The notes under the pieces: model-generated
Databases searched by the model: none
Seen by the model: only the letters and a program-made list of their open reading frames with translations
What the model was told of the DNA's origin: nothing
Shown: positions 38,330-56,865 of the stretch, piece after piece
How positions within the stretch are numbered: position 1 is the first letter of the stretch
How the letters are laid out: the number at the start of each line of letters is the position of its first letter
Made by a program: the position numbers and the translations under genes
From: Talpa occidentalis
Lineage: Eukaryota > Chordata > Mammalia > Eulipotyphla > Talpidae
Direction of reading: 5' to 3'
Assembly: GCF_014898055.3 (NCBI RefSeq)
Contig: NW_023602073.1
Span: forward strand, 88,640,678 to 88,704,677
Length of the DNA: 64,000 nt

Positions 38330-38420
38330 CCAATTTTTTTACCTCCCAGTCTTTGCTCAGGTTACTGCTATGCCTGGGATGCCACCTTCCTTCACTCCTC
38401 AGACTACAGGGGAAAACCAA
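38330..38420 (+). mobile_element. L2 fragment
   Basis: CAGTCTTTGCTCAGGTTACT, GCTATGCCTGGGATGCC and ACCTTCCTTCACTCC follow the L2 3' ORF region (TTTGCTCATGCTGTTCCCTC ... TGGAATGCCCTTCCTCC). Confidence 0.6.
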
Positions 38421-38491
38421 TGTATCTTTTATTTTCTAATTCCTTCTTCCTTTCATTCTTGTATGTAGCATTCCCTAAAATTTTGTCCTTA

Positions 38492-38762
38492 TGGGCCTCC
38501 CTGGTGGCACAGGGATTAAAGACAGCGCTATCAAGCTAATGCCAGCTACTGTAGCACAAGTTCGATCCCCAGCTGGCCAGGGAGCTGACAGACATGGCAC
38601 AGCAGACTTCTCCTGTCTCGCCTGCTGCTCCCCTCAGCAGTATATTTCAGTAGATCTGCCTATTCTGCTCCTCCTCCTCTCTGGTGAATCCTCTCACTCC
38701 TCCACTCGCACCTCCGGCTTACATCCCAGTTCTTATATGCATAAATAAATAAATCTTTAAAA
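38492..38762 (+). mobile_element. tRNA-derived SINE, group O with variant head
   Basis: Shares AAAGACAGCGCTATCAAGCT with the copy at 7,606. B box AAGTTCGATCCCC. Exact 15-bp duplication AAAATTTTGTCCTTA at 38,477-38,491 and 38,763-38,777. Antisense to PHIP. Confidence 0.95.
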
Positions 38763-38910
38763 AAAATTTTGTCCTTAGTTATCTTCTCCCAACACTTTAC
38801 CTTCTGTGCCCTGATAATCTTAAATACCTACAGTTTGTAAATGTGTTCCAAGTTCCTGCAATCTGGCTGATTCTTCAGAGTCTACCATTATCTAAATTCC
38901 ACATGTCTAA

Positions 38911-39180
38911 GGCCTCCCTGGTGGCACAGGTGGTTGAGCGCAGCGCTGTGAAGCGGTCCGCAGCCTCTGCAGCACCAGTTTGATCCCGGCCGGCCGGCAA
39001 GGGTCCCACATGGTGTGGCAGACCTCTCCTGTCGTGCCCGCAGCTCCCTCAGCAGTATATTTCATCAGTCTGACTGTTCTGTTCTCTGCTCTGTCTCTGG
39101 TGAATCCTCTCACTGTCCCGCGCATCTGGCCTGTACCCCGGTTCTTGTATAAATAAACAAAAAATCTTAAAAATAAAATA
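38911..39180 (+). mobile_element. tRNA-derived SINE, group M
   Basis: Head GGTGGTTGAGCGCAGCGCTG, body TCTCTGGTGAATCCTCTCAC, end CGGTTCTTGTATAAATAAAC. 17-bp duplication AAATTCYACATGTCTAA (one mismatch) at 38,894-38,910 and 39,181-39,197. Confidence 0.95.
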
Positions 39181-39244
39181 AAATTCTACATGTCTAAACC
39201 TAATTGTTGCTATCCAGAAAAGCCCACATTTCTTCATATTTTAA

Positions 39245-39509
39245 ACATGTATTTATTTATGCATATAAGAGTTGTGGTGTAGGCCAAAGGTGTATGGGGG
39301 GGAGGGGAGGTGGTGAGAGGAGTCACAAGAGATAGTGGGAAGCAGAATAGGTGACTGACTGAAATACACTGCTGATGGGACCAGAGAGAGAGTCAAGAGA
39401 GGTCTGATGCGCCATGTGGGGTCAGCTCCTTAGCTGAACTCGTGCTGCTGTGGCTGCAGATAGCTTCACAGTGCTGAGATTCAACCCCGTGCACCACCAA
39501 GGAGTCCCA
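39245..39509 (-). mobile_element. tRNA-derived SINE, group O, old
   Basis: Strongly diverged but complete: ATGCATATAAGAGTTGTGG, GAAATACACTGCTGATGGGA, and head ending CACCACCAAGGAGTCCC. Confidence 0.9.
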
Positions 39510-39735
39510 TTTCTAAATTTTTAAACAGCATTATCATCCTTACAGTAATGATTGCTTTTTCACTGTTCTTTTGCTTGCCTTTCTTGTAAACCCAATCACT
39601 GACCAACTTTCAAAATCTCTTGACTCTTGCTTGCTTAACTTCTTATCTGGTCAGCTACAACAATCAATGTACTATTTATGCATTGTTCCCTCTTCCCTAC
39701 CAATTATTGTTAGCTAACACAATCAAATATTTTTA

Positions 39736-40028
39736 TTTTTTTAAAGATTTGGTTTTTTTTTTTTTTATTTTTATTTATTTATACAAGCACTGGGTTCAGT
39801 CAGAAGCGCAGGAGGGTGAGAGAATTCACCAGAGCCAGAGCGGGGAGCAGAGCAGGCAGAGGGACCGAAGTACACTGCTGAGGGGAGCAGCGGGAGGCAG
39901 AAGAGGTCTGCGCGCCATGTGGGACCCTCCTCCGGTGGCCGGGGAGCAGCCGGGGATCAAACCGGCGCTGCAGAGGGCGGGCAGCTTCGCAACCCAGCGC
40001 TCAACCGCTGCGCCACCAGGGAGGCCCC
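39736..40028 (-). mobile_element. tRNA-derived SINE, group Y
   Basis: Little diverged. Exact 17-bp duplication ACAATCAAATATTTTTA at 39,719-39,735 and 40,029-40,045. In its tail an extra A-rich run separates the AAATAAAT end from a second AAATCTTT-A run. Confidence 0.96.
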
Positions 40029-40089
40029 ACAATCAAATATTTTTAAAGCAAAGTATACATACATCATATTAGTGTCATGTTAAAATACT

Positions 40090-40345
40090 TTGAACAGTTC
40101 CTTATTGCCAGTGCTCACATTTTAACAGTTTAGTTCCTAAGATCAGCATCCAAGGCCCTCCATAATCTAGCCCAAACTTGAGTTTAAGCTTTGCACCCTA
40201 TTATTTCTGTTACTCTACTAGCTTCACCCAATTTAAAAGATTCAATTCCCTTAAAACTTCTATGTTCCTACCTCATGTTACTCCTTATCCTTGGAATGGC
40301 TTTCTTTTCATTTAACTTCTCCTGCATCTGTCATTATCTATTTTT
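40090..40345 (+). mobile_element. L2 3' fragment
   Basis: Reads GGCCCTCCATAATCTAGCCC, TCTGTTACTCTACTAGC, CTTGGAATGGCTTTCTTTTC and ATTTAACTTCTCCTGCATC. This is the ordered L2 pattern (AGGCCCTTCACAATCTGGCC ... GGAATGCCCTTC). The SINE at 39,736 lies just upstream. ORFs here are non-genic. Confidence 0.8.
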
Positions 40346-44384
<4,039 letters not shown>

Positions 44385-44769
44385 TTATAAACGAATTTTT
44401 GTACTGCTTGAAAACAATTCATGGACAATTCCTCTTGAATTTTAAGTTTTAAATTCATATAACCATCAATTTACCAGTGTACTTTCACAGAAAATATACT
44501 GTAATAGCTAAAATAATTTAGATATTTTACAGTTTTTTCATTATGTCTCAAGTTACATTGCAATATTTTAAGACATTTATAGGTTCCTTACAAGAAATGG
44601 GAAGACATGTCTATCTGACCTACTAAAAACGTACACATACAAAAGTCCATAAGTAAGGTCTGGTGAACTGGTTATGTTTTTGACAGGCATGCTATCAATA
44701 ACACTATAATACACCATTCTCAAATGCAGTCTTTGACTTTCTCAAAAGTTATTGCCTTAGCTCATTTTT

Positions 44770-45069
44770 TTTTTTTTTTAAATAGAGGCATGTTTTATTT
44801 ATTTATTTGTTTGTTTGTTTATACATGCACTGGGTACAGTCAGAAGCGCGGGAGGGTGAGAGAATTCACCAGAGCCAGAGCAGGGAGCAGAGCAGGCAGA
44901 AGGACCGAAGTACACTGCTAAGGGGAGCAGCGGGCGGCAGAAGAGGTCTGCGCGCCATGCGGGACCCTCCTCCGGTGGCCGGGGAGCAGCCGGGGATCGA
45001 ACCGGCGCCGCAGAGGCCGCGGGCAGCTTCGCAACCCAGCGCTCAACCGCTGCGCCACCGGGGAAGCCC
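44770..45069 (-). mobile_element. tRNA-derived SINE, group Y, with a compound tail
   Basis: Exact 16-bp duplication GCCTTAGCTCATTTTT at 44,754-44,769 and 45,070-45,085. In transcript sense the tail is (AAAC)n/(AAAT)n, then CATGCCTCTATTT, then a second A run, as in a 3' transduction. Confidence 0.96.
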
Positions 45070-45085
45070 GCCTTAGCTCATTTTT

Positions 45086-45474
45086 AACAATTTCACAGAA
45101 GTGAAATATCAGGTAAACAGAGAGGAGGGGGAAATATCCAGAAGTCCCTAAGTAAACTGATAAAGCAAAAAACTAGATCTGAATTAAAGAACACATCCCA
45201 CTTATTTGCTCATTCATATATAAGACAACTTCACATCTTAAATTATTTTACTATCTATAAAACAATTTTTATGAAAGATTTGAAATGAAAATATAATCAT
45301 GTGTCTCCCAGCTCCTTTTATTCATGTTAAATTCTCCCTAGACTCACTGAAACTGATTTCTTACTAATAGGTAACCCTATTACAAACTATCATACTAGTT
45401 TACTCTGGAAACCCATAGTTCAAATAATCAGGTTTTGTGGTGACTGTTTTCTCTGTCTTCTGAAATAAGGCAAG
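45086..45474 (-). other. PHIP intron, nothing recognised
   Basis: Intronic DNA between SINEs; no supportable feature. Confidence 0.5.
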
Positions 45475-45726
45475 GGCCTCCCTGGTGGCATAGGGGTTAA
45501 GGCTAAGAGCTACCCTGACTAAGGCCCGAGTTCAATCCCCTGCCAGGGAGCTAACCCACATGTGGAACAGCAGACCTCTCCAGTCTCACTGCTGCTCCCT
45601 TTAGCAGTATATTTCAGTAGTTCCAACTGTTTTGCTCCCCACTCTGTCTCTGGTGAATCCTCTCAGCCCCTGCAACTCTGGTCTACATCCCAGTTCTTAT
45701 ATAAAAAAATATATATATATATTTTT
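45475..45726 (+). mobile_element. tRNA-derived SINE, group O (plus-strand half of an inverted pair)
   Basis: Head GGGCCTCCCTGGTGGCATAG, B box GAGTTCAATCCCC, end CAGTTCTTATATAAAAAAAT running into a short TA run. The rest of its tail appears at 45,983-46,005, so the next SINE was inserted into that tail. Flanks AATAAGGCAA and AATGAGGCAA match. Confidence 0.93.
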
Positions 45727-45982
45727 TAAAGATATTTATGCATACAAGAGCTGGGGTGCAGGCCAGAGATGCAGGGGGTGAGAGGATTCACCAGAGACAG
45801 AGTGGGGAACAGAACAGGCAGACTGACTGAAATACACTGCCAAGAGGAGCAGCGGGCAAGAGAGGAGAGGTCTGCTTTGCCATGTGGGTTTTTCTCTGGC
45901 CGGCGGGGACTGAACTCGTGCTGCAGAGGCTGTGGATTGCTTCACAGTGCAGTGCTTAACCCCTTGCACCACCAGGGGGGCC
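45727..45982 (-). mobile_element. tRNA-derived SINE, group O (minus-strand half of an inverted pair)
   Basis: ATGCATACAAGAGCTGGGGT tail; head ending TTGCACCACCAGGGGGGCCC. It is inserted in the A tail of the preceding plus-strand copy. Confidence 0.94.
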
Positions 45983-46168
45983 CAAAAATAAATCTTAAAA
46001 TAAAATGAGGCAAGAAAGTTTACATGCCCTTCCTGTTCCCTCTCAGAAATATTCTCTTGTGTATATATGAACATGAAATTAAAGGGGACACTATTATAGG
46101 TATCCACATAATTACAATTCAGCTTTCTGATTTCCTTTCCCAACTCACATCATGTCCTCTTGAATATC

Positions 46169-46348
46169 AAAGGTTTTCAAATTAGGTTCTGAGGACACAG
46201 ATTTTTCAGAGGTAGTTGCAGCCTGTCTGGGAGCCCTAACTCTGACAGCCAGCCACAGTAACTCCATTTATAACTGTTTTAGATAACTGACCCCTGTGGA
46301 AAACATCACTAAAAACAATTCTACTAACAAATGTTTGAAAACCACAAA
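46169..46348. mobile_element. Possible small hAT element (MER type)
   Basis: The ends GGTTTTCAAAT and GTTTGAAAACCA are inverted repeats of each other. The size (about 180 bp) and ends fit a MER5-like element, but the interior is not clearly matched. Confidence 0.4.
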
Positions 46349-46448
46349 CTATAACACTAGGAAAACAAATTTTCTTGAATAATAGTGTCTCTCCTTTATT
46401 TTGCTTTCTACCACCAGCTTTTTCTATATTTATGTGTTAATATTTTTA

Positions 46449-47622
<1,174 letters not shown>

Positions 47623-47684
47623 CATTATTAGGTATAAGCTCCATATCCCAAGGACTCATCTTTTCTGTATCTCCATTGTCCCAG
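47623..47684 (-). CDS. PHIP: PHIP coding exon (8th of 19), 62 bp
   Basis: Fragment residues of about 286-306. Acceptor TTCTTTAAG; donor AATG|GTAAGT. Peptide [20 protein letters not shown], at the end of the cryptic Tudor region. Confidence 0.95.
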
Positions 47685-47866
47685 CTTAAAGAAGGAAAAT
47701 TTTTATATTAAAAAAATCTGAATATGGTACTGCAAATTTTATAAAATCACATTGTTAAAACAAATGCTTCGGTGTTTAAAAGAAGTGTCTTTATAATATA
47801 TTAAAAGATGGGAATAACACTGAAAAGTAAGTCAGGCTAACTAAAAATATACCAAATATTTCCTTA

Positions 47867-50261
<2,395 letters not shown>

Positions 50262-50539
50262 AGGCCTTCCTGGTGGTAGAAGGGGTTACGCACCACACTA
50301 TGAGGCAATCCGCAACCTCTGCAGCACGAGTTCAATCCCCAGCCTGCCAGGGAGAAACCCACATGGCAAGGCGAACCTCTCCTGTCTCACCCGCTGCTCC
50401 CCTCAGAAGTGTGTTGTAGTCAGTCTGCCTGCTCTGTTCCCCACTCTGTTTCTGGTGAATCCTCTCACCCCCTGCATCTCTGGCCTGTGCCCCAGCTCTT
50501 GTATGTATAAATAAATCTTTAAAAAAAAAAAAAAAAAAA
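50262..50539 (+). mobile_element. tRNA-derived SINE, group O
   Basis: Head GGCCTTCCTGGTGGTAGAAG, B box GAGTTCAATCCCC, end CAGCTCTTGTATGTATAAAT plus an A run of about 19. Antisense to PHIP. Confidence 0.94.
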
Positions 50540-50910
50540 GATGAAGAAGGTCAATTTAGTTTCATCTTAAATATTATTAAACTTTTGAACTGGCAGATTG
50601 ATTTCAATTTTGAAATGTCAATATATTTGGGGATAAAAGCATGTAACACAGCTAATGCAATAACACCCCCCAACAACCTTGTAACAGATAACTACTAAGT
50701 GTATGCAAGAACATGTATGGAATTTTAAATAACTAGATTAAAAGTCATTCTTAAAAAAATTTAAAAATACCCCATAAAGTATCTTACTTTGCCATTAATA
50801 TTCCCACAAAGGGCAGTAAGATTTTATGACTATCTTTTCTAAGTTATGAAAAGTGGCAAATCACTTATTAAATTAATGAAAAGGAACATCTATGGCTTCT
50901 AAATAAATTA

Positions 50911-51036
<126 letters not shown>

Positions 51037-51127
51037 CTAAAAATATTTTAAAGATGCTCAAATTTATCTGAATCTTGAAAAACAATCTACAATAGTAAGA
51101 AACCATTGCCTCTTTCAATAGTCCTTA

Positions 51128-51295
<168 letters not shown>

Positions 51296-51726
51296 TTAAA
51301 TATAATTAAGAAAACATTTCTCCATTTGAATACTGATGATGGTGATTACTGCATGATATATGTAAAAATTCAATTAATTCTGTACTTAAGAAACGTGCAC
51401 TTCATAGTATATATATTGTATTAGGTCTCAATAAAAATGTAAGAAAAAAGAAAATTAAGGAAAATTTTATGGAAATAAGTTTTGAAAAATAGTTCCCAAG
51501 ACCTCTAAATGATTTCGGAAGATCACTGATAAATCTAGAATATTCATTGAATTTTAAAATATGAAGCTTACTTTAGACACTAATATTGTCCAATTTTCAA
51601 CTGTAATTACATTTCATATCCATATTTTAAGCTTTCTCAGAATATCAACTTGTTTCTTGAAAATTAAATACCTCCCACTCCTCCACATTGCTTCATTTAA
51701 AACATGTATCTTCATGATACAGTATT

Positions 51727-51815
51727 CCTTTTTAATTGAGGTATTAATGCTGTATTACATTGTATTAGTTTCAAGTGCACAAACTAATGATTTGATATCT
51801 ATGTGTCTTACAAAA
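51727..51815 (+). mobile_element. Old L1 3' UTR fragment
   Basis: TTTTTAATTGAGGTATTAAT, ACATTGTATTAGTTTCAAG and TGCACAAACTAATGATTTG follow the well-known L1M 3' UTR (TTATTGAGGTATAATTGACA ... TTAGTTTCAGGTGTACAAC). Confidence 0.78.
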
Positions 51816-51835
51816 TGGTGTTAGTTTCTTTCTTT

Positions 51836-52097
51836 TTTAAAAATTTATTTATTTTTTTATTTATACGCTGGGTACAGTCAGAAGCGTGGGAAGGTGAGAG
51901 AATTCACCAGAGCCAGAGCAGGGAGCAGAACAGACAGACTGACAAAATACACTGCTGAGGGGAGCAGCGGGAGCTGCAGGAGAGGTCTGCGCGCCATGTG
52001 GGACCCTCACCCGGTGGCCGGGGATCGAACCGGCGCTGCAGAGGATGGAGGCAGCTTCGCAACCCAGCGCTCAACCACTGCGCCACCGGGGATGCCC
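51836..52097 (-). mobile_element. tRNA-derived SINE, group Y
   Basis: Complete, slightly shortened at TTTATACGCTGGGTACAG. Head ends GCGCCACCGGGGATGCCC. Flanks GGTGTTAGTTTCT and GGTGGTCGTTTCT are a diverged target duplication. It ends 94 bases before a PHIP exon. Confidence 0.94.
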
Positions 52098-52127
52098 GGT
52101 GGTCGTTTCTCATAGTGAGTAAATTCA

Positions 52128-52298
<171 letters not shown>

Positions 52299-52725
52299 CT
52301 AGAAAGTAAATATAGTCACAGTTTAAAACTTCAATGTGTTTTCTTTAATTCAAGATGCAAAAACTGCAAAGAAAATTTAATGTCCTTTGAACTAAAATAA
52401 ATTCTAATATTTTGATATCTTTATCTTCTTTTCCTCATGTTGTCCTAATGTTAAAACCATAACCAAAATTTTCCCTTAACGTTACTTTGGGTATACACTA
52501 AGAAGATAAAGTTATTTTTTGGTGTCATTTTATATATTCCAAATAAGTTAATCTATGATGTATAAACAAGTATGGATCAAGACTACTTTAATTGTTCACT
52601 ACCCTTCCTACAAGCGGTTTCTTCAAATACAGAAAAAGTTAAATGAGAAATTTTTTTCACATGTGCTTTACTCTTATAAAAACAGCAAGGCAAATAATAT
52701 CCTAATTTTACGAAGGTCAAAATTC

Positions 52726-52998
52726 TCCCCCCCCCAAGATTTATTTATTTATTTTATACAAGAACCGGGGTACAGGCCATATGTGCGGGAGGGTGAGAGG
52801 ACTCACCGGAGACAGAGCGGGGAACAGAACAGGCAGACTGACAATATACACTGCTGAGGGGAAGAGCGGGCGCAACAGCAGAGGTCTGCTGCGCCATGTG
52901 GGACCCTCGCCGGCTGGCCGGCATCGAACCCTCAGTGCAGAGGCTGCGGACAGCTTCATAGTGCAGCACTCAACTGCCTGCACCACCAGGGGAGGCCC
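52726..52998 (-). mobile_element. tRNA-derived SINE, group M, with a C-run at the tail
   Basis: Body and head intact. Exact duplication ACGAAGGTCAAA at 52,710-52,721 and 52,999-53,010. Where the + strand should show a T run there are nine C, so the tail reads G9 on the transcript strand. Confidence 0.94.
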
Positions 52999-53320
52999 AC
53001 GAAGGTCAAATTTTAAAATGACTCCTAACTACTATTCTGTAGAATTGGTACTTAAATACAGAAAGCATGACACCAGGTGTTTTCCTCAGTACTAAAAAAT
53101 AGCCATCTGTAAAAAAAAAATTCTATTAAATTTTTAAAAATGCTACTTAGTTCTAAGTAAATTTTTGGATATATCCATATCCTACTTTCATTTTATTCAT
53201 TAATATTATTCCAGATGTGAGAACTTTATATGAAGTAACAGTGCGAAGTAATGACTTACCTGTTTTAATTCCTAATTTATTACTGTTAATCTTCTACATA
53301 CCAGATATCCCTGGCATTTT

Positions 53321-53583
53321 TTTTTTTAAAGATTTATTTATTTATTCAAGAACTGGGGTACAGGCCAGATGCACGGGAGGGTGACAGGATTCACCAGAGA
53401 CAGAGGGGGAACAGAACAGCAGACTGATGAAACACACTGCTGAGGGGAGCAGCGTGCAAGGCAGGAGAGGTCTGCTGCACCATGTGGGATTCTCGCTGGC
53501 CAGCTGGGATCAAACAGGCGCTGCAGAGGCTGCAGACAGCTTCACAGCACAGCGCTCAACTGCCTGCGCCACCAGGGGAGGCC
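53321..53583 (-). mobile_element. tRNA-derived SINE, group M
   Basis: Complete copy in tandem with the next one. Flanked by CCCTGGCATTTT on the left (53,309) and CTCTGGCATTTT on the right (53,584). Confidence 0.94.
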
Positions 53584-53595
53584 CTCTGGCATTTT

Positions 53596-53883
53596 TTTTT
53601 TTTTTTTTAAGATTTATTTATTTTATGCATACAAGAGCTAGGATGCAGGCCAAAGGTGTTGGGGGGGGAGGGGTGGTGGTGAGAGGATTCACCAGAGACA
53701 GAGTGGGGGCAAAACAGGCAGATCTACTGAAATATACCGCTGTGGGGAGCAGCAGACCAGGCAGGAGAGGTATGCTGTACCATATGATTCACCTCCCTGG
53801 CTGGGGATCAAACTCCTGCTGCAGTGCCTGCAGATAGCTTCATAAGTGCTGTGTGTTAACACTTTGCGCCACCAGGGAGGCCC
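53596..53883 (-). mobile_element. tRNA-derived SINE, group O
   Basis: Complete copy with the TTATGCATACAAGAGC tail, a G-rich GGGGGGGGAGGGG stretch and a head ending GCGCCACCAGGGAGGCCCC. The right flank ATATCTCTGACATTT is a diverged third copy of the target. Confidence 0.94.
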
Positions 53884-54444
53884 CATATCTCTGACATTTA
53901 TACACAAAATAAGGACACACGAAGCCCTGAGTAGGAAATTTTCATTTAAGATCTTCCATTTTCATTTCAAATTCCTAAGTATATCATCTAAAAAGATAGC
54001 AAATCACATTTTCTTAAAAATGAAATATTTTACTCTAAGATTTTTTTAAAAGACTAATACATAAATTATGAACATTGTAGATACTGAAATGAAACACATA
54101 TGAAACAAAATTGAATGAAAATAAAATGCCAGATTTCATTTATATAATTCTTAACTAAAAGATTTAGTATACTTTAATTTTGAAAAAGAAAACTAGCAAT
54201 AAAACCCTCATTGAAAATACATAGTAGTTTTTAAAATGCCAACAAATTTCCATTCTCTTATCATACTTAGCTTTGCTAATGTAGTATTTACATAGTCTAA
54301 AATAAGATTATCATTAGTTTCCCTAATTACACTTTTTCCATATGTAGCTATAAATATCTAGATGAGATACTTTACAAAATAGCTGCAGTATTCTAGAGTC
54401 CTGTTTCTCCTGTTTCATGAACTATAAAATGTTTAAAGTTACTA

Positions 54445-54606
<162 letters not shown>

Positions 54607-54792
54607 CTAAGAATTTAGAACATTATAAAGAAATATTATCATAAATGCATTCCTCTATCAACCTGCCCTTTAAAATAACTATAAAGATACAGTTAAATAT
54701 TTTTTTTTAAAAAAAAGGGAAGGGTATCTTTGAGCAAAAATGTGTATTCTTTAAATATTAAAAACCTTATTTTGGGAAAATGACAGTAATGT

Positions 54793-54848
54793 CTGACAAG
54801 TAAGATCAGCCAATTTCTCCCTGACAAGTAAGATCAGCCAATTTCTCC
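54793..54848. repeat. Exact 28-bp tandem duplication in a PHIP intron
   Basis: Copies at 54,793-54,820 and 54,821-54,848 are identical and directly adjacent (CTGACAAGTAAGATCAGC...). Confidence 0.97.
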
Positions 54849-55249
54849 AAATTACTGCATAAACACAGTACTAGATAAACCAAAATTCTACAGACCATAT
54901 TTACAAGAAAACTTGGTGATAAAGTATTTCCAAAAACATCAAAGTATAAGCTCTATGTAACATTCTGTCATCACAAAATTCTTTCAGTTTTACAAGCATT
55001 TCATGTAACAAATCAACACATTTGAGTGTTTTCTTTTTTAAAATCTTAATCATCATTGTAAGTTAGTAAGAACTAAATAAGATACTCTTATATGGACTGA
55101 GTAGTGCAAGATACAGAAGGTATCTTGAGTGGGCTTTCACAGACTTGGCTTTCATTCTACATAACCCAACAACATGTCCTTTTATTCTTATTTATATTTT
55201 CTTTTTTGGCCTCTAGCTCCCCCCCACCCTTTTTTAAAAAATGCAGTTT

Positions 55250-55519
55250 TGTTTTTTTTTGTTTTTTTTTAAAGATTTATTTATTTATTTATACAAGTAC
55301 TGCGTACAGTCAGAAGCACGGGAGGATGAGAGAATTCACCAGAGTCAGAGCAGGGAACTGAATAGGCCGACTGACGAAGTACACTGCTGAGGGGAGCAGT
55401 GGGCGCCACAGGAGAGGTCTGCGCGCCATGTGGGACCGTCTGGGGATCAAACTGGCACTGCAGAGGCTGAGGGCAGCTTTGCAACCCAGCGCTTAACCGC
55501 TGCACCACTGGGGAGGCCC
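55250..55519 (-). mobile_element. tRNA-derived SINE, group Y
   Basis: Complete apart from a small deletion after GTGGGACCGTC. CTAGCTCC occurs on both sides (55,214 and about 55,518), but the left side is separated from the T run by about 30 bases, so the tail or the duplication has been altered. Confidence 0.93.
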
Positions 55520-56229
55520 TAGCTCCTCTTTTTAAAAAGTAACCATTTCACATTCTTGTGAAGATTATCTCACAATAATCTTCTAATTAAAAAACATTTT
55601 ATTTCAAACAAAAGTTGTTTTACTGTCTGTCACTCACAAGTGGCCATAATGATCTTGAGGTTTTTACCTTAGACTTAGGAAAAATGAGCTTCCTAAGAGC
55701 TTCTGAAACTTAGTATTTATGACGACATAAATTTCATCTAACTGATAAAATGTTTAAGTTCAGTATTTGTACACTAACTGCAGGTTAAAGTTCACTAAAA
55801 GGAAGCAATATTGTAAAGGGATATGAAAATACTATTTGCAGCAAGCACTGCTATAGTGGATACTCAACATTAATCTTCCTATTAACCACACCCTGGTGTC
55901 TCGCTGTCAAACATGAGGCTCACTCCCCTTGGAGAGTTAAGGTAGGAATAAAGAATGTGAGGATTTATTGTATGGGAGATGGAACTATTGGAAAATTTTA
56001 GGCAGAAAATTAATAGAATCTGATATATTTTGAAAGGATCACTGTATGCATCAGAGTAGGTATGTACAATTTACAGCCTATAGTCAAAGATCTGCCCGTT
56101 GTTTGTTTTTACAAGTAAAATCTTATTGGAAGACAGCTATACCCACTTGTTAAAGTATTGTCTACAGCTACTTTTAGGATACAATGGCAGAGTAACTGAC
56201 CTTATACAAAAAAAGTATAATGACTTCTT
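55520..56229 (-). other. PHIP intron, nothing recognised
   Basis: Intronic DNA without a nameable repeat or exon. Confidence 0.5.
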
Positions 56230-56240
56230 TAGAAACTATT

Positions 56241-56522
56241 CTTTTTATAAAAAAAGAAAAAGATTTATTTATTCATGCATACAAGAACTGGGGCACAGGC
56301 CAGATGCGCAGGAGAGTGAGAGGATTCACCAGAGACAGAGTGGGGAACAGAACAGGCAGACCGACTGAAATATACTGCTGAGGGAAGCAGCGGGTGAGAC
56401 AGGAGAGGTCTGCTGTGCCATGTGGGATTCTCGCCAGCTGGCCAGGATTGAACCTGCGCTGCAGAGGCTGCGGACAGCTCCACAGCGCTGCGCTCAACCA
56501 CCTGCACCACCACGGGAGGCCC
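56241..56522 (-). mobile_element. tRNA-derived SINE, group M (minus-strand half of an inverted pair)
   Basis: Complete. Exact duplication TAGAAACTATT at 56,230-56,240 and 56,523-56,533. Confidence 0.95.
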
Positions 56523-56549
56523 TAGAAACTATTAGAAAAGAATAGAAGC

Positions 56550-56849
56550 CGGGCCTCCCCGGTGGCGCAGCGGTTGAGTGCTGGGTTGCGAAGCTGCCTG
56601 CAGCCTCTACAGCGCCGGTTCAATCCCCTGCTGCTCCCAGGCCACCGGAGGAGGGTCCCACAAGGCGCGCAGACCTCTCCTGCCGCCCGCTGCTCCCCTC
56701 AGCAGTGTACTTCGGTCCTTCTGCCTGCTCTGCTCCCCGCAGAGCAGGCTCTGGTGAATTCTCTCACCCTCCTGCGCTTCTGACTGTACCCAGTGCTTGT
56801 ATAAATAAATAAATAATAAATCTTTAAAAAAAAAAAAAAAAAAAAGAAA
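56550..56849 (+). mobile_element. tRNA-derived SINE, group Y (plus-strand half of an inverted pair)
   Basis: Among the least diverged copies: A box TGGCGCAGCGG, B box GGTTCAATCCCC, end CAGTGCTTGTATAAATAAAT plus an A run. Duplication AGAAAAGARTAGAAGC (one mismatch) at 56,534-56,549 and 56,850-56,865. A short GCAGAGCAGGCTCTGG palindrome-like change sits in the body. Confidence 0.96.
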
Positions 56850-56865
56850 AGAAAAGAGTAGAAGC

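Noticed and set aside
56550..56630. tRNA gene, from the A- and B-box-like sequences
   Set aside because: The boxes belong to SINE heads. No cloverleaf with a proper acceptor stem and anticodon arm is present in any copy.
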